Program-made: the position numbers and the translations under genes
Shown here: positions 1-10,401 of the stretch, piece after piece
How positions within the stretch are numbered: the first letter of the stretch is position 1
How the letters are laid out: each line of letters opens with the position of its first letter
Source: Vibrio syngnathi
GTDB taxonomy: Bacteria > Pseudomonadota > Gammaproteobacteria > Enterobacterales > Vibrionaceae
Reading direction: 5' to 3'
Assembly: GCF_002119525.1 (NCBI RefSeq)
Contig: NZ_CP017916.1
Location: 186,001 to 250,000, forward strand
DNA: 64,000 nucleotides
Notes under the pieces: model-generated
Databases searched by the model: none
Seen by the model: the letters and a program-made list of their open reading frames with translations, nothing else
Told to the model about the DNA's origin: nothing

Positions 1-480
1 CATTTCAGCCACAACGCGCTCGTAGTCGTGTGCGTTAACAACGATAGTCACGTCTTTGTGGTTTTTCGCTGCAGAGCGAACCATTGTAGGACCGCCGATG
101 TCGATGTTCTCAACAGCGTCAGCAAGGGTACAACCTTCTTTAGCAACGGTTTCTGCGAATGGGTATAGGTTTACAACAACCATATCGATAGGGTTGATAC
201 CGTGAGTTTCCATCACGTCATCATCTTGGCCACGACGGCCTAGAACACCACCATGAACTTTTGGGTGCAGAGTCTTAACACGGCCATCCATCATTTCTGG
301 GAAACCAGTGTAGTCAGATACTTCCGTAACAGAGATGCCTTTTTCAGCAAGCAGGCGAGCAGTGCCACCAGTAGATAAGATATCTACACCACGGTTAGCA
401 AGAGCTTGTGCAAATTCAACGATACCAGTTTTGTCTGATACGCTGATTAGAGCGCGGCGAATTGGACGAGCGTTATTCAT
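1..480 (-). CDS. purH: Bifunctional AICAR formyltransferase/IMP cyclohydrolase, N-terminal part (cut by window edge)
   Basis: This is the first 160 codons of PurH, which carries out the last two steps of IMP synthesis in the cytosol. The visible part is the IMP cyclohydrolase (MGS-like) domain: it begins [19 protein letters not shown] and contains the family segments [20 protein letters not shown] and NLYPF. The start at position 480 is preceded by GAGGAAATGGAAGC, an adequate ribosome binding site. The gene runs off the left edge, so the formyltransferase domain is not visible. A PurR-like operator about 220 bp upstream suggests purine repression. Identification is firm; only the 3' part is missing. 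Confidence 0.97.
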   Translation of the reverse strand, partial: MNNARPIRRALISVSDKTGIVEFAQALANRGVDILSTGGTARLLAEKGISVTEVSDYTGFPEMMDGRVKTLHPKVHGGVLGRRGQDDDVMETHGINPIDMVVVNLYPFAETVAKEGCTLADAVENIDIGGPTMVRSAAKNHKDVTIVVNAHDYERVVAEM

Positions 481-700
481 GCTTCCATTTCCTCAAATTC
501 ATGGGGTTAAAATAAAGATATTTGCCAAAAAAGAACTTGTTTCTATCTTCTTAGCGTGGATTATCTTAGATACCAGTAAGAGATAAAATATTGGCCAGTT
601 TTGGTAAAGACCTTTTGGGTTAGTCTTATGATTAAGCTATAAGATAACCAACTCCAAATTTGATGGCGCAGATTCTAACTAATTTATTACAAAAAAGCTC

Positions 701-716
701 GCGCAATCGTTTGGCA
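701..716. promoter_or_regulatory. Probable PurR operator upstream of purH
   Basis: The sequence GCGCAATCGTTTGGCA matches the PurR consensus ACGCAAACGTTTGCGT at 11 of 16 positions and at 11 of 12 in the core CGCAAnCGTTTG. It lies in the purH-zntR divergent spacer (481-804), about 220 bp from the purH start. Regulation of purH by PurR is established in enterobacteria; assigning it here is inference from the motif. Confidence 0.55.
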
Positions 717-804
717 TCTAAAAATTAATTATGAAAAGTGCCATTTCAGCCTGAAAAGTAACGATAAGGTTAATTGTGGAATGGACGGAACAGTAGGAAA
801 AAAC

Positions 805-1245
805 ATGTTTCAGATCGGTGAATTAGCGAAAAGATGCGGTGTGACAGCCGATACCTTGCGGTTTTATGAAAAAAGTAACCTGATTGCTCCTGCCAGTCGC
901 AGTGACTCAGGATATCGCTTATATGATGAAAACAATCAGAAACAGGTGACCTTTATTCTTAAATCTAAAGCGTTAGGGCTGAGTTTAGATGAAATTAAGG
1001 AATTGCTCGAGATTCGCTTGGAAGCAACGCAGCACAGTTGCTCGGAAGTGAAGGCCATCACAACGGCAAAGCTGACACTTATTGATGAAAAAATCAGTGA
1101 ACTTGGCAGAATACGCATGGCATTAAAGAAGATTAATGATGCTTGCTGCGGTCATGTAGATGACGATGCGAGCCATTGTTCTATCTTAGGTGCTTTGGCG
1201 AGCGAAGATAAACAAAGCTCATGCTGTGCAGTTGATAGTAAATAG
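805..1245 (+). CDS. zntR: MerR-family Zn(II)-responsive regulator ZntR
   Basis: Cytosolic metal-sensing transcription factor that in the known family activates the zinc exporter zntA. The protein (146 aa) has the N-terminal MerR winged helix (MFQIGELAKRCGVTADTLRF, then the conserved YRLY), a dimerisation helix, and a C-terminal metal loop DACCGHVDDDASHCSI with the CC, H and C ligands typical of ZntR; Cys in CSEVK is the ligand at the helix start. An in-frame ATG at 781 would add 8 residues, but the ATG at 805 has AGGA six bases upstream and matches the usual N-terminus. No zntA neighbour is in this window, so the target must be elsewhere. CadR/PbrR-like specificity is possible but less likely. 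Confidence 0.88.
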   Translation: MFQIGELAKRCGVTADTLRFYEKSNLIAPASRSDSGYRLYDENNQKQVTFILKSKALGLSLDEIKELLEIRLEATQHSCSEVKAITTAKLTLIDEKISELGRIRMALKKINDACCGHVDDDASHCSILGALASEDKQSSCCAVDSK

Positions 1246-1292
1246 CTGAAAAGGTCCCCGTTAGGGAGAGAGGTTTACTACGGTTAATAACC

Positions 1293-2252
1293 CTAGGAAG
1301 CTTGCAGTATTTTGGCTCTTAGTTGAGCGTCAATTTTTAAAGTGGGTAGGTTATTGTGGTAAAGCGTGACTTGGTTGCGGCCAGTCTGCTTTGAAGAGTA
1401 CATGGCTCTATCAGCTTGAGCCAATAGTTCTTTTATGGTTTTAAGGTGTGGTGTGTATTCAGCAACACCGATGCTGACTGTTGGGTAGATGATGTGGCCG
1501 TCTACGGTGCATGGCGTTGATTCAATCGTTTTACGAATCGTCTCCGCAACGTAATAAGCTTCAATGGCACTGGTGTGTGTGAGAATGACACCGAATTCTT
1601 CGCCACCCAAGCGACCTAGATAATCATCGCAGTCTATTGACTGTTGGCACAAACTCGCGACTTGAACGATTACCTCATCACCAGAAAGGTGGCCAACTTG
1701 ATCATTGATCTCTTTGAAGTGGTCTATGTCTATCATCAAACACGTTAAGCTTTGCTTAGGCGATTGACTGAACTCTTTTTCCAACCCAAGTAAAAAGGCA
1801 CGTCTATTTAAAATCCCAGTTAGCTCATCGATTTCAGCGAGTTCTATAAGCTCAGCTTCACGTTGCTGTGCTCTAGTAATGTCTCGCTCTTGCCACAGCA
1901 CGTATTGCTTTTCTGGCGAGAGATACAATGGCTTTAATGTCGATTCAAAATATCGATCGTCTGATTCTGCAGATTCTTCCCCTTGAGCGAAAAGTTGTTC
2001 AATAGAAAGCTGAAGTTGCTGACAGGGCGCAAGAGAGTATCGAATGTATTGAATTTCGCGATTGGAATAAGCTTGCTTTGCCGCCTCTAACAGCTGCTTT
2101 TCAACCGCGGGAGGCAACAGTTCTGAAACTGTATGGTGATTTGGATTGTCAAAGTTTTCAACAATACGTCCGGATGTATCCAACAGAAGATGACGATCAG
2201 GCAGTTCACGGATCAGTGTGCTAAGCCATTCTTCCCTTTTCATATCAAGCAT
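1293..2252 (-). CDS. Diguanylate cyclase with N-terminal PAS-like sensor region
   Basis: A 319-residue cytosolic protein. Residues 1 to about 130 look PAS-like (family phrase DTSGRIVENF and the PAS-to-effector junction ERDITRAQQ). Residues from about 140 form a GGDEF domain: DELTGILNRRAF, the metal-binding MIDIDHFKEIND, and the active-site signature GGEEF. It should therefore make cyclic di-GMP from GTP. The position where many cyclases have the inhibitory RxxD site carries DCDD instead, so product inhibition through an I-site is unlikely. There is no membrane segment. It stands alone, convergent with zntR with a 47-bp gap. The signal sensed is unknown. Confidence 0.9.
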   Translation of the reverse strand: MLDMKREEWLSTLIRELPDRHLLLDTSGRIVENFDNPNHHTVSELLPPAVEKQLLEAAKQAYSNREIQYIRYSLAPCQQLQLSIEQLFAQGEESAESDDRYFESTLKPLYLSPEKQYVLWQERDITRAQQREAELIELAEIDELTGILNRRAFLLGLEKEFSQSPKQSLTCLMIDIDHFKEINDQVGHLSGDEVIVQVASLCQQSIDCDDYLGRLGGEEFGVILTHTSAIEAYYVAETIRKTIESTPCTVDGHIIYPTVSIGVAEYTPHLKTIKELLAQADRAMYSSKQTGRNQVTLYHNNLPTLKIDAQLRAKILQAS

Positions 2253-2370
2253 GTAGCTTCCAGACGATTAGATTAATGGGTCATTATATCGGTAGTGATT
2301 ACGTTATCAATCGTTACATCTCATTAATTGATTGATAATTGTTCGCTTGTTGACATAAAACCCAAAAAAA

Positions 2371-2398
2371 AAGCCGAGTTCAATAAAGAGCTCGGCTT
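2371..2398 (-). terminator. Rho-independent terminator after fis
   Basis: Inverted repeat AAGCCGAGTTC / GAGCTCGGCTT (11 bp with one wobble, 6-nt loop) followed on the minus strand by nine Ts. It lies 28 bp beyond the fis stop codon. Confidence 0.9.
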
Positions 2399-2425
2399 CT
2401 AATTCAATAAATTACGAAAGAACGA

Positions 2426-2722
2426 TTAGTTCATGCCGTATTTTTTAAGTTTCTTGCGAAGAGTACCGCGGTTAATACCCATCATGGTTGCTGCGCGAGT
2501 TTGGTTACCGCGAGTGTACTGCATGATAGTGTCTAGTAGTGGCTGTTCAACTTCAGCTAATACTAATTCGTATAACTCGCTGACTTCTTGACCGTTTAAT
2601 TGAGCAAGGTAATTTTTCAATGATGCTTTAACTGAGTCACGTAGTGGCTTCTGCGTGATTTGGTCTTGTGATGTAACTGTAGTTACTGTCAATGCTTCTG
2701 AAGTCAGATTTTGTTCGAACAT
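2426..2722 (-). CDS. fis: Nucleoid-associated factor Fis
   Basis: Fis is a 98-residue DNA-bending homodimer that organises the nucleoid and activates rRNA and tRNA promoters during rapid growth. The full family length is present, including the C-terminal helix-turn-helix ending [20 protein letters not shown] and KKYGMN. It follows dusB with a 23-bp gap on the same strand, the dusB-fis operon known from enterobacteria and vibrios, and ends in a strong terminator. Growth-phase control is expected from the family, not demonstrated here. Confidence 0.98.
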   Translation of the reverse strand: MFEQNLTSEALTVTTVTSQDQITQKPLRDSVKASLKNYLAQLNGQEVSELYELVLAEVEQPLLDTIMQYTRGNQTRAATMMGINRGTLRKKLKKYGMN

Positions 2723-2745
2723 ATTCGGTCTAGCTCTTCTCGTAA

Positions 2746-3723
2746 TTATGGTGCAACGTTATCAAAAAAACCTTCTAGCGCTTCAAGCTGCAGATCACCT
2801 GCTTCGAATGCGTTGAAGGTACGGCGAAACTCACTCGCTTGTTCATGCTCTTTTAGATACCAACCCACATGCTTACGAGCGATGCGAGGGCCTAAAAACT
2901 CTCCATAAAATTCATGTAGAGCGAGCACATGACCAAGCATGATATCTTTCACTTCCGAAATCGGGAGTGGGTCCATCGTGGTGCCGTTTTCCAAATAGTG
3001 TAGGATTTCGTTAAAAATCCAAGGACGTCCTTGGGCAGGTCGACCTATCATTAAAGCATCAGCGCCGGTGTACTCCAGCACAAACTTCGCTTTTTCCGGA
3101 CTATCGATATCACCGTTAGCGATAACCGGAATAGATACTGCTTGTTTCGCTGCTTTAATGTGTTTGTATTCTGCCTCACCTTTGTACATACAAGCGCGAG
3201 TTCTCCCGTGAAGGGCAAGAGCTTGTATGCCGCAGTCTTCGGCTATTTTCGCGATTTGGACACAGTTTCTATTGTCTGTATCCCAGCCTGTGCGCGTTTT
3301 CAACGTTACTGGAACGTCGACAGCATTTACCACAGCCTTCAGAATATCTTCAATGAGTTCTGGATGCTGAAGTAGGGCTGAGCCCGCAAGCTTCTTATTC
3401 ACTTTTTTGGCTGGGCAACCCATATTGATATCGATGATTTGCGCACCGTTAGCAACATTGAATTGAGCAGCCTCGGCCATAAGCTGTGGATCTGCACCAG
3501 CGATTTGTACTGAACGAATGCCCGATTCGCCTTCATGTACCATACGCTGCTGAGATTTTGACGTTTTCCAAACTTTCGGATTGGAGGACATCATTTCACT
3601 GACTGCCATCCCCGCACCGTAACGAAGACACAACTCACGGAATGGTCTATCCGTTACGCCAGCCATAGGAGCGACGATTAGATTGTTCTTAAGTTGATAA
3701 TTTCCGATTTTCAAAAATGTCAT
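2746..3723 (-). CDS. dusB: tRNA-dihydrouridine synthase B
   Basis: FMN- and NADPH-dependent enzyme that reduces uridine to dihydrouridine in the tRNA D-loop. The 325-residue protein has the FMN-barrel signature [13 protein letters not shown] near the start, the active-site segment [11 protein letters not shown] with the catalytic cysteine, and NGDI and [11 protein letters not shown] in the second half. A GTG one codon upstream (3726) could also serve as start; ATG at 3723 gives the usual MTFLKIGNY. It is the first gene of the dusB-fis operon. Identification is firm. Confidence 0.96.
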   Translation of the reverse strand: MTFLKIGNYQLKNNLIVAPMAGVTDRPFRELCLRYGAGMAVSEMMSSNPKVWKTSKSQQRMVHEGESGIRSVQIAGADPQLMAEAAQFNVANGAQIIDINMGCPAKKVNKKLAGSALLQHPELIEDILKAVVNAVDVPVTLKTRTGWDTDNRNCVQIAKIAEDCGIQALALHGRTRACMYKGEAEYKHIKAAKQAVSIPVIANGDIDSPEKAKFVLEYTGADALMIGRPAQGRPWIFNEILHYLENGTTMDPLPISEVKDIMLGHVLALHEFYGEFLGPRIARKHVGWYLKEHEQASEFRRTFNAFEAGDLQLEALEGFFDNVAP

Positions 3724-3854
3724 CACAGTTCTGTACCAGCAAGGGCGCGCATTTTACGCATTTTTTCGCTGCGTGAAAAGACTAATATTTGAGCATTTAC
3801 AATTTGTTTTTGTAATTTGTTTAAATTTCAGTCAATTAGCGCCCAAAGTCTTAC

Positions 3855-4742
3855 CTAGCCTTGCTTGCGACCAGAGATTCGACACCATTCTTGTTGTTCA
3901 ATGATCGGATCAATGTGAAGCTCATCACGATAATAAGTCGCAACATCTTCCGCTTGTGTATCTAAAACACCCGACATTGCAAGTACACCATTTGGCTTCA
4001 CTAGGCCTTTAATGATGCCAGAAAGGTCGCGTAATGGACCGGCAAGAATGTTGGCAACAACAACGTCAGCAAGCAAACCTTCTGGTTGATCTTGTGGCAA
4101 GAACACCTCTAGTTGCTCAGCAACGCCATTGCGTTGTGCGTTGTCTTTTGATGCAAGCAAAGCTTGAGGATCAATGTCGATCCCGATAACTTTTGCCGCG
4201 CCTAGTTTGATCGCAGCGATCGCTAGGATGCCGGAGCCACAACCGAAGTCGATCACGGTTTTGCCTGCAAGGTCTAAGCCTTCCAGCCACTCAAGACACA
4301 ATGCTGTTGTTGGGTGAGTACCCGTACCAAATGCAAGACCAGGGTCTAGCATGACGTTTACAGCGTCAGGTTCAGGGATATCGCGCCAGCTAGGGCAAAT
4401 CCATAAACGCTCACCAAACTTCATTGGGTGGAAGTTGTCCATCCATTCACGTTCCCAATCCTTGTCTTCAATTTGCTCTACTTTGTGAGCAAAGTCTGCA
4501 GGGAACATGTTGCTTGCTTTAATCTGTGCTAGAACGACACCAGTGTCAGTCTCAGCGTCGTAAAGCGCGAGAATGTCAGTATCACCCCAAAGGCGAGTTT
4601 CGCCCGGCAGAGGCTCAAATACAGGGGTATCTTGTGCATCCAGGAAAGTTATAGAAAGAGCACCAGTCTCTTCCATTAACATGTCGCCGATTTGTTCGGC
4701 ATTTTCATTGGTCGCATTAAGCTTGATTTGAATCCAAGGCAT
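3855..4742 (-). CDS. prmA: Ribosomal protein L11 methyltransferase
   Basis: SAM-dependent enzyme that trimethylates ribosomal protein L11. At 295 residues it matches the family length (293 in E. coli). The N-terminal L11-recognition domain starts [15 protein letters not shown]; the Rossmann methyltransferase domain carries DFGCGSG at about 165-171 and [10 protein letters not shown] further on, both PrmA hallmarks. It lies between accC (upstream, separated by a terminator) and dusB, a common vibrio order. No regulatory signal is obvious. Confidence 0.97.
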   Translation of the reverse strand: MPWIQIKLNATNENAEQIGDMLMEETGALSITFLDAQDTPVFEPLPGETRLWGDTDILALYDAETDTGVVLAQIKASNMFPADFAHKVEQIEDKDWEREWMDNFHPMKFGERLWICPSWRDIPEPDAVNVMLDPGLAFGTGTHPTTALCLEWLEGLDLAGKTVIDFGCGSGILAIAAIKLGAAKVIGIDIDPQALLASKDNAQRNGVAEQLEVFLPQDQPEGLLADVVVANILAGPLRDLSGIIKGLVKPNGVLAMSGVLDTQAEDVATYYRDELHIDPIIEQQEWCRISGRKQG

Positions 4743-4867
4743 GGCTGCATCTTCTATATGAGAAAAATTGGATGGGGAGTCTAGCAGAAAATATGAGCAA
4801 ATTCACCAAAACACCGCGGATTATAAGAGGGATTAGCGATTGATTTTTTACGAGTGTTTAAAAACAA

Positions 4868-4891
4868 AAATGCCCACCGAAGTGAGCATTT
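4868..4891 (-). terminator. Terminator after accC
   Basis: Hairpin AAATGCCCAC / GTGAGCATTT (one wobble pair) with a short loop and T-rich tail on the minus strand, between the accC stop and prmA. It separates the acc transcript from prmA. Confidence 0.75.
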
Positions 4892-4931
4892 ATTACTGTT
4901 CTACAGAGAACGTATTACGGAAGACTAGCTT

Positions 4932-6275
4932 CTATTGCAAACCAAGCTTCTTCTCAAGGTAGTGGATGTTTGCACCACCGTGTTGGAAGTTTTCGTCGTT
5001 CATAATCGCTAATTGCAGCTCAGTATTGACGTTGATACCTTCAACAATCATTTCTGCTAGTGCGTTCTTCATACGTGCAATCGCTACGTCACGGTTCTCA
5101 CCGTAAGTGATCAGCTTGCCGATCATTGAATCGTAATGCGGTGGCACTGTGTAGCCAGTGTAGATATGAGATTCCCAACGAACACCCATGCCGCCTGGTG
5201 CGTGGAAGCGCGTAATCTTACCTGGAGAAGGTAGGAAGCGAACCGGATCTTCGGCGTTGATACGACATTCGATTGAGTGGCCGCGCAGTTTAATATCATC
5301 CTGTGTGAATGATAGAGGCTGACCAGCAGCAATGCGAAGTTGCTCTTTCACTAGGTCGATACCCGTTACCATTTCAGTAATCGTGTGCTCAACCTGGATA
5401 CGAGTGTTCATTTCGATGAAGTAGAACTCACCGTTCTCGTATAGGAATTCAAATGTACCTGCGCCGCGGTAACCAATCTCAAGACATGCACGAGTACAAC
5501 GGTCACCGATGTATTTACGCATTTCCTCAGTGATACCTGGTGCTGGCGCTTCTTCCACAACTTTCTGGTGACGACGCTGCATTGAACAGTCACGCTCACC
5601 TAGGTGGATAGCATTGCCTTGGCCATCTGCAAGCACTTGTACTTCAATGTGACGAGGGTTTTCTAGGAATTTTTCCATGTAAACCATGTCGTTATTGAAA
5701 CATGCTTTTGCTTCAGCACGCGTCATTGCGATAGCTTCTGTTAGTTCTTTTTCAGTACGAACAACACGCATACCACGACCGCCGCCGCCGCCAGATGCCT
5801 TGATGATTACAGGAAAGCCAATGCGCTTAGCGTGCGCTTTGTTTTTTACTTCATCATCATCAAGAGGGCCGTCAGAACCTGGTACACAAGGTACGCCAGC
5901 TTTTTTCATTGACGTGATAGCTGACACTTTGTCACCCATCATGCGAATGGTTTCAGCTTTAGGGCCAACGAAGATAAAACCACTGCGCTCTACCTGTTCT
6001 GCAAAATCTGCATTTTCAGATAGGAAGCCGTAGCCTGGGTGGATAGCAACTGCACCCGTTACTTCAGCTGCGCTGATGATACGAGGGATGTTCAGGTAGC
6101 TATCGATACCACGAGCTGGACCGATACAAATTGTTTCGTCAGCAAGTAGTACGTGCTTAAGATCGCGGTCAGCGGTTGAGTGAACAGCTACCGTTTTGAT
6201 GCCAAGCTCTTTACATGCTCGCAGAATACGCAGTGCAATTTCACCACGGTTCGCGATTACTAATTTATCTAACAT
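4932..6275 (-). CDS. accC: Acetyl-CoA carboxylase, biotin carboxylase subunit
   Basis: Catalyses ATP-dependent carboxylation of the biotin on AccB, the first half-reaction of malonyl-CoA synthesis. The 447-residue ATP-grasp protein shows the N-terminal [19 protein letters not shown], the glycine-rich ATP loop [12 protein letters not shown], the biotin carboxylase signature around [19 protein letters not shown] and the catalytic region [10 protein letters not shown]. It is the last gene of aroQ-accB-accC, 15 bp after accB. Complete and ordinary. Confidence 0.98.
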   Translation of the reverse strand: MLDKLVIANRGEIALRILRACKELGIKTVAVHSTADRDLKHVLLADETICIGPARGIDSYLNIPRIISAAEVTGAVAIHPGYGFLSENADFAEQVERSGFIFVGPKAETIRMMGDKVSAITSMKKAGVPCVPGSDGPLDDDEVKNKAHAKRIGFPVIIKASGGGGGRGMRVVRTEKELTEAIAMTRAEAKACFNNDMVYMEKFLENPRHIEVQVLADGQGNAIHLGERDCSMQRRHQKVVEEAPAPGITEEMRKYIGDRCTRACLEIGYRGAGTFEFLYENGEFYFIEMNTRIQVEHTITEMVTGIDLVKEQLRIAAGQPLSFTQDDIKLRGHSIECRINAEDPVRFLPSPGKITRFHAPGGMGVRWESHIYTGYTVPPHYDSMIGKLITYGENRDVAIARMKNALAEMIVEGINVNTELQLAIMNDENFQHGGANIHYLEKKLGLQ

Positions 6276-6290
6276 AATGAGTGCTCTCTA

Positions 6291-6743
6291 TTATTCGATA
6301 ATTACTAGAGCTTGGTCGAATTCTACTGGTTGACCGTCTTCAACTAGGATAGCCGTTACAACACCAGATTTGTCAGCTTCGATTTGGTTCATCATTTTCA
6401 TTGCTTCTACGATACATAGTGTTTCGCCAGCAGTTACAGATTGACCAACTTTAACGAACGGTTTTGCATCTGGGCTTGGAGCGCCGTAGAAAGTACCAAC
6501 CATTGGAGAAAGAACTTGGTGACCAGCAGGAACCGCAGGAGCTGCCGCTTCTGCAGCTACAGGTGCCGCCGCAGGTGCTGCTGCCGCTACAGGAGCTGGA
6601 GCTGCTGCATATTGAATAGGTGCTGCAGATACAGGGCTGTTACGACTGATTCGTACTGACTCTTCACCTTCAGAGATCTCTAGCTCAGAAATGCCAGACT
6701 CTTCAACCAATTCGATTAGCTTCTTGATTTTGCGAATATCCAT
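6291..6743 (-). CDS. accB: Acetyl-CoA carboxylase, biotin carboxyl carrier protein
   Basis: Carries the covalently bound biotin that shuttles carboxyl groups between AccC and the AccAD transferase. The 150-residue protein has the N-terminal dimerisation segment [20 protein letters not shown], an alanine/proline-rich mobile linker at about 38-75, and a C-terminal biotinyl domain with the EAMKMMN motif whose lysine (K116) is the attachment site. Co-transcribed with accC (15-bp gap) and probably aroQ. Confidence 0.98.
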   Translation of the reverse strand: MDIRKIKKLIELVEESGISELEISEGEESVRISRNSPVSAAPIQYAAAPAPVAAAAPAAAPVAAEAAAPAVPAGHQVLSPMVGTFYGAPSPDAKPFVKVGQSVTAGETLCIVEAMKMMNQIEADKSGVVTAILVEDGQPVEFDQALVIIE

Positions 6744-6816
6744 TGTTTCTTTCTCTTTATCTGTTGATTGAACTTACTCTTTGACTGAGTAGGTTAGTAA
6801 TAGTTCGTTGTTTTAT

Positions 6817-7266
6817 TTACTTTGCGTTGAGCTTGTTGAGCGCCGCTGTCAAAGCAAATTGATAACCTTGTGCACCTAAGCCACAAATCACACCTTCTGC
6901 TTTATCAGACAGGTAAGAGTGGTGACGGAATGGTTCACGTGCGTGAACATTCGATAGGTGAACCTCAATAAATGGGATAGCAACACCAAGTAGTGCATCA
7001 CGCAGCGCCACACTGGTATGTGTAAAGGCCGCTGGGTTGATAATAATGAAATCAACATTTTGATAAGCACTATGGATAGCTTCAATCAGCTCATACTCAC
7101 GATTTGACTGTAAGTGAGATAGCTCAACATCGTGTGTTTTCGCTTGCTCGGTCAATGAGCTAATAATCTGGTCAAGTGTTTGAGAACCGTAGTGTGCAGG
7201 CTCTCTAAGGCCTAACAGATTAAGGTTTGGTCCATTTAAAACTAGAATGCGAAACTTTGTAGACAT
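6817..7266 (-). CDS. aroQ: Type II 3-dehydroquinate dehydratase
   Basis: Third enzyme of the shikimate pathway, a dodecameric dehydratase. From the ATG at 7266 the product is 149 residues, the family length, and begins [19 protein letters not shown]. It contains the catalytic tyrosine in ALRDALLG context, the substrate loop [12 protein letters not shown], and [15 protein letters not shown] with the catalytic histidine and arginine. An upstream in-frame ATG at 7314 would add 16 residues not found in the family. It sits first in aroQ-accB-accC, the widespread gammaproteobacterial order. Confidence 0.96.
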   Translation of the reverse strand: MSTKFRILVLNGPNLNLLGLREPAHYGSQTLDQIISSLTEQAKTHDVELSHLQSNREYELIEAIHSAYQNVDFIIINPAAFTHTSVALRDALLGVAIPFIEVHLSNVHAREPFRHHSYLSDKAEGVICGLGAQGYQFALTAALNKLNAK

Positions 7267-7519
7267 TGTGGGGCTATCTTCCTTTATCGTGTTTACGAAC
7301 GTGAATGTTGCCATTTTATTGAAAATTTGGGGATAATTTCCAGTAAGAAAAACCCAAATTTAAAAATTAGAACCAGATTATAGCTAATTCAGCGCAAATC
7401 GCAGCAATTTACTGGTCTAATCTCCTATTGAGAGAGTGTGAGATTGTTACCAACTTAACAAAAAAGCGCCTTAGCCTTAATTTTGTAGAGGATATTTGAG
7501 ATCAAGATCAGCCATAAAA

Positions 7520-7543
7520 AAACCGCCACATAGGTGACGGTTT
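7520..7543 (-). terminator. Terminator after acs
   Basis: Hairpin AAACCGCCAC / GTGACGGTTT (one wobble) with a run of Ts on the minus strand, 46 bp beyond the acs stop. Aside from this hairpin, the 7267-7589 spacer shows only AT-rich sequence that should hold the aroQ promoter. Confidence 0.85.
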
Positions 7544-7589
7544 AGAAAGAAGCTGTTTTAAATAGTAATTACGTAATGTGACGGGTTGC

Positions 7590-9539
7590 TTATGCCAGTT
7601 CCGCTTTCTCTGCTATTAGTTTATCAACCACACTTGGGTCGGCTAGTGTCGATGTATCGCCTAGGTTGCCAGTATCGCCAGTGGCAATCTTACGCAGTAT
7701 ACGACGCATGATTTTACCCGAACGTGTTTTTGGTAATGAGTCGGTCCAGTGCAGTACATCTGGCGTTGCGATTGGGCCTATCTCTTTGCGTACCCAGTCT
7801 TTCACTTCTTTATGAAGCTCTGCGGTCGGGAATTCACCATCATTCAACGTGATGTAAGCGTAAATTGCTTGGCCTTTAATATCATGAGGGATACCTACAA
7901 TCGCAGCCTCTGCAATCTTATCGAATGCGACTAGAGCCGATTCAATCTCAGCGGTACCCATACGGTGACCTGATACGTTCAGAACGTCATCAACACGGCC
8001 AGTAATCCAGTAGTAACCGTCTTCATCGCGACGAGCGCCATCACTGGTGAAGTACATGCCTTTAAAGGTAGAAAAGTAAGTCTGTTCGAAGCGGTCATGA
8101 TCGCCATGAACGGTACGCATCTGGCCTGGCCAAGAGTCAAGAATCACTAGGTTGCCATCTGTTGCGCCCTCAATGATGTTACCCATGTTATCAACCAGCG
8201 CCGGTTGAACACCGAAGAATGGACGCGTCGCTGACCCTGGTTTTAGGTCTGTTGCGCCTGGTAGCGGTGCAATCAAGATGCCGCCCGTTTCTGTTTGCCA
8301 CCACGTATCGACAATTGGAGACTGCTCATTACCGATTGTTTTGTAGTACCACTCCCACGCTTCAGGGTTGATAGGTTCACCTACCGAGCCCATGACTCTT
8401 AGGCTGTCACGAGAAGTCCCTTCAACCGCTTCATTGCCTTTTGCCATTAGGGCGCGAATCGCGGTTGGAGCCGTATAAAGAATATTAACTTGATGTTTAT
8501 CAACCACTTCACTCATGCGGCTTGTGTTCGGGTAATTCGGCACGCCTTCAAACAGGATGGTTTTCGCACCATTGGCAAGCGGTCCGTAAACAAGGTAAGT
8601 GTGACCGGTAATCCAACCCACATCCGCAGTACACCAGAAGGTTTCGCCTTCTTGGTAATCGAATACGTATTTGAAGGTCATGGCTGCATAAACAAGGTAA
8701 CCACCTGTGGTGTGCATTACACCCTTAGGTTTGCCTGTTGAGCCTGACGTATAAAGGATGAAGAGTGGATCTTCCGCATTCATCTCTTCAGGTGGGCAAT
8801 CCGCTGATACGTTTGCGATAGCATCGTGCCACCATACATCACGGTGTTCGTGCCAAGCAACATCGCCGCCAGTGCGTTTGAATACGACCACCTTCTCGAT
8901 GTTCTTCACTTCAGGGTTAGTCAGTGCTTCATCGACGTTTTTCTTCAGTGGAACCGCACGGCCGCCACGCACACCTTCATCGGCAGTGATCACGACTTTA
9001 GAATTTGAATCGATAATACGACCAGACAGTGCTTCAGGTGAGAAACCACCGAATACCACTGTGTGAACCGCACCGATACGGGTACATGCCAGCATCGCAA
9101 CTGCAGCTTCTGGAACCATTGGCATGTATAAACAAACCACATCGCCTTTGCGCACGCCTTGCTCTTTTAGAGCATTCGAAAACAGGCACACTTCTTTGTG
9201 CAGTTCATTAAAAGTTAGCGTTTTGTCATCCGCCGGGTCATCGCCTTCCCAGATGATAGCGACTTCATCACCGCGTTCAGCGAGGTGACGGTCGATACAG
9301 TTAGCCGATACGTTAAGCGTACCATCTTCAAACCAGCGAATATCAATGTGGCCAGGGTCGAAAGAAGTATTTTTTACTTGTGTGAAAGGCTTGATCCAAT
9401 CAACGATTTTTCCGTGTTCACCCCAAAAGCCTTCAGGGTCAGAAACAGATTGCTGGTACATGGCTAGGTAAGTGTCATTATCCGCGTGTGTGGTTGATTT
9501 AATATTTTCTTTTACCGGATAAACGTGGGCTTCACTCAT
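7590..9539 (-). CDS. acs: Acetyl-CoA synthetase (AMP-forming)
   Basis: High-affinity acetate assimilation: acetate plus ATP and CoA gives acetyl-CoA through acetyl-AMP. The 649-residue protein is full length, with the AMP-binding P-loop [20 protein letters not shown], the acetate pocket region [11 protein letters not shown], the hinge [15 protein letters not shown] and the C-terminal [12 protein letters not shown], whose lysine (K609) is the residue acetylated by Pat-type enzymes in the family. In V. cholerae acs is the main target of the CrbS/CrbR system, whose two genes lie at 13.7 and 23.5 kb here. The 218-bp upstream spacer should hold the promoter; I could not identify a CrbR site by eye. 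Confidence 0.98.
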   Translation of the reverse strand: MSEAHVYPVKENIKSTTHADNDTYLAMYQQSVSDPEGFWGEHGKIVDWIKPFTQVKNTSFDPGHIDIRWFEDGTLNVSANCIDRHLAERGDEVAIIWEGDDPADDKTLTFNELHKEVCLFSNALKEQGVRKGDVVCLYMPMVPEAAVAMLACTRIGAVHTVVFGGFSPEALSGRIIDSNSKVVITADEGVRGGRAVPLKKNVDEALTNPEVKNIEKVVVFKRTGGDVAWHEHRDVWWHDAIANVSADCPPEEMNAEDPLFILYTSGSTGKPKGVMHTTGGYLVYAAMTFKYVFDYQEGETFWCTADVGWITGHTYLVYGPLANGAKTILFEGVPNYPNTSRMSEVVDKHQVNILYTAPTAIRALMAKGNEAVEGTSRDSLRVMGSVGEPINPEAWEWYYKTIGNEQSPIVDTWWQTETGGILIAPLPGATDLKPGSATRPFFGVQPALVDNMGNIIEGATDGNLVILDSWPGQMRTVHGDHDRFEQTYFSTFKGMYFTSDGARRDEDGYYWITGRVDDVLNVSGHRMGTAEIESALVAFDKIAEAAIVGIPHDIKGQAIYAYITLNDGEFPTAELHKEVKDWVRKEIGPIATPDVLHWTDSLPKTRSGKIMRRILRKIATGDTGNLGDTSTLADPSVVDKLIAEKAELA

Positions 9540-9757
9540 TGCATCTCTCCTTGTGCCTACATTCCTAATGAACTGGCAACTTCCTTTGTGTTCAGTTTCT
9601 AGGTCTATTACAGGACCATCTTTGTGTTATCACTCTCGGCTAGGACGGCGATTTCCACAATTAGACTTTAGGATGAGACGTTGCTTTTCACTTACAAAAT
9701 AGCGAGTTAAGTTCATTTTTGAGATGTTGCTCTCTATGTGAAGCACCAGTAGTTGAA

Positions 9758-10390
9758 TTAAGAGTAAGAAGAGTTGAAGCGGGGTAGGTCGCCATGTTTT
9801 AGGCGTACAAAGATCAGCGCCGCGGAGATAGCATCTTGTAATGCATCATGTTTATTGATGGGAATGGGTAAATCGAGCTGGCGACAGATGGCGTCCATAC
9901 TGAGATCGAAGTAGGCATTGGGCAGCTGCCTTTCGAGTTTTTCTTGGTAGAGCTGGCTCACTTCGACTAATCGGTTAGGCAGTGGAAATCCAAGCTGTTT
10001 TAAACAGGCGCGGTCGAGGATTTTTTTATCATAGCGGATGTGATAGCCGACTAAAGGACGATTTCCGATGAAGTTCAGTAGCTCAATTAGGGCTTGTTTC
10101 TCTTCTATACCGTACTTTAGATCTTGGTGGCGAATGCGGTGGATTTTGATGGAATTGCAATCGAGCGATTGAGGTGCTCTGAGTCGAACTTCAAAAGGTT
10201 GGCTGGTGATGATTCGGTTACCGATGATCTTTGTCGCGGCAATAGTGACTAATTCAGCCTGATTAGGGTCGAGGCTGGTGGTTTCACAATCAAGAGATAC
10301 GTATTCGTGATCAACAGGCGCTGCAAACAGAGGCTGATAAGGAGAGCCTTTGAGTTTGTGATGCCAGTAATAACGAACCAATCTATTCAT
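9758..10390 (-). CDS. DnaQ-like 3'-5' exonuclease (DEDDh)
   Basis: A 210-residue RNase-T/DnaQ fold nuclease. The catalytic residues are visible: DCETTSLD (Asp and Glu of Exo I, about residues 34-36), YHIRYDKKIL (Exo II Asp) and KHDALQDA (histidine and aspartate of Exo III), so it is a DEDDh enzyme and probably active. It lacks other domains of Pol III epsilon. It lies 11 bp after the cNMP/CBS/nucleotidyltransferase gene, clearly one operon, next to acs. In pseudomonads (from memory) homologues of the same two genes sit beside the acetate permease actP. The substrate is unknown; a small oligonucleotide or nucleotide signal is one possibility. Confidence 0.85.
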   Translation of the reverse strand: MNRLVRYYWHHKLKGSPYQPLFAAPVDHEYVSLDCETTSLDPNQAELVTIAATKIIGNRIITSQPFEVRLRAPQSLDCNSIKIHRIRHQDLKYGIEEKQALIELLNFIGNRPLVGYHIRYDKKILDRACLKQLGFPLPNRLVEVSQLYQEKLERQLPNAYFDLSMDAICRQLDLPIPINKHDALQDAISAALIFVRLKHGDLPRFNSSYS

Positions 10391-10401
10391 CGCTCAGTCG
10401 T

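Noticed and set aside
335..586. 83-codon plus-strand frame over the purH start
   Set aside because: Antisense shadow of purH with no protein-like features.
9540..9757. CrbR-binding motif shared by acs and actP upstream regions
   Set aside because: Short similarities (for example around ACTTTAGGATG and ACTTAGAATG) are too weak to separate from chance by eye; motif discovery over several genomes would be needed.
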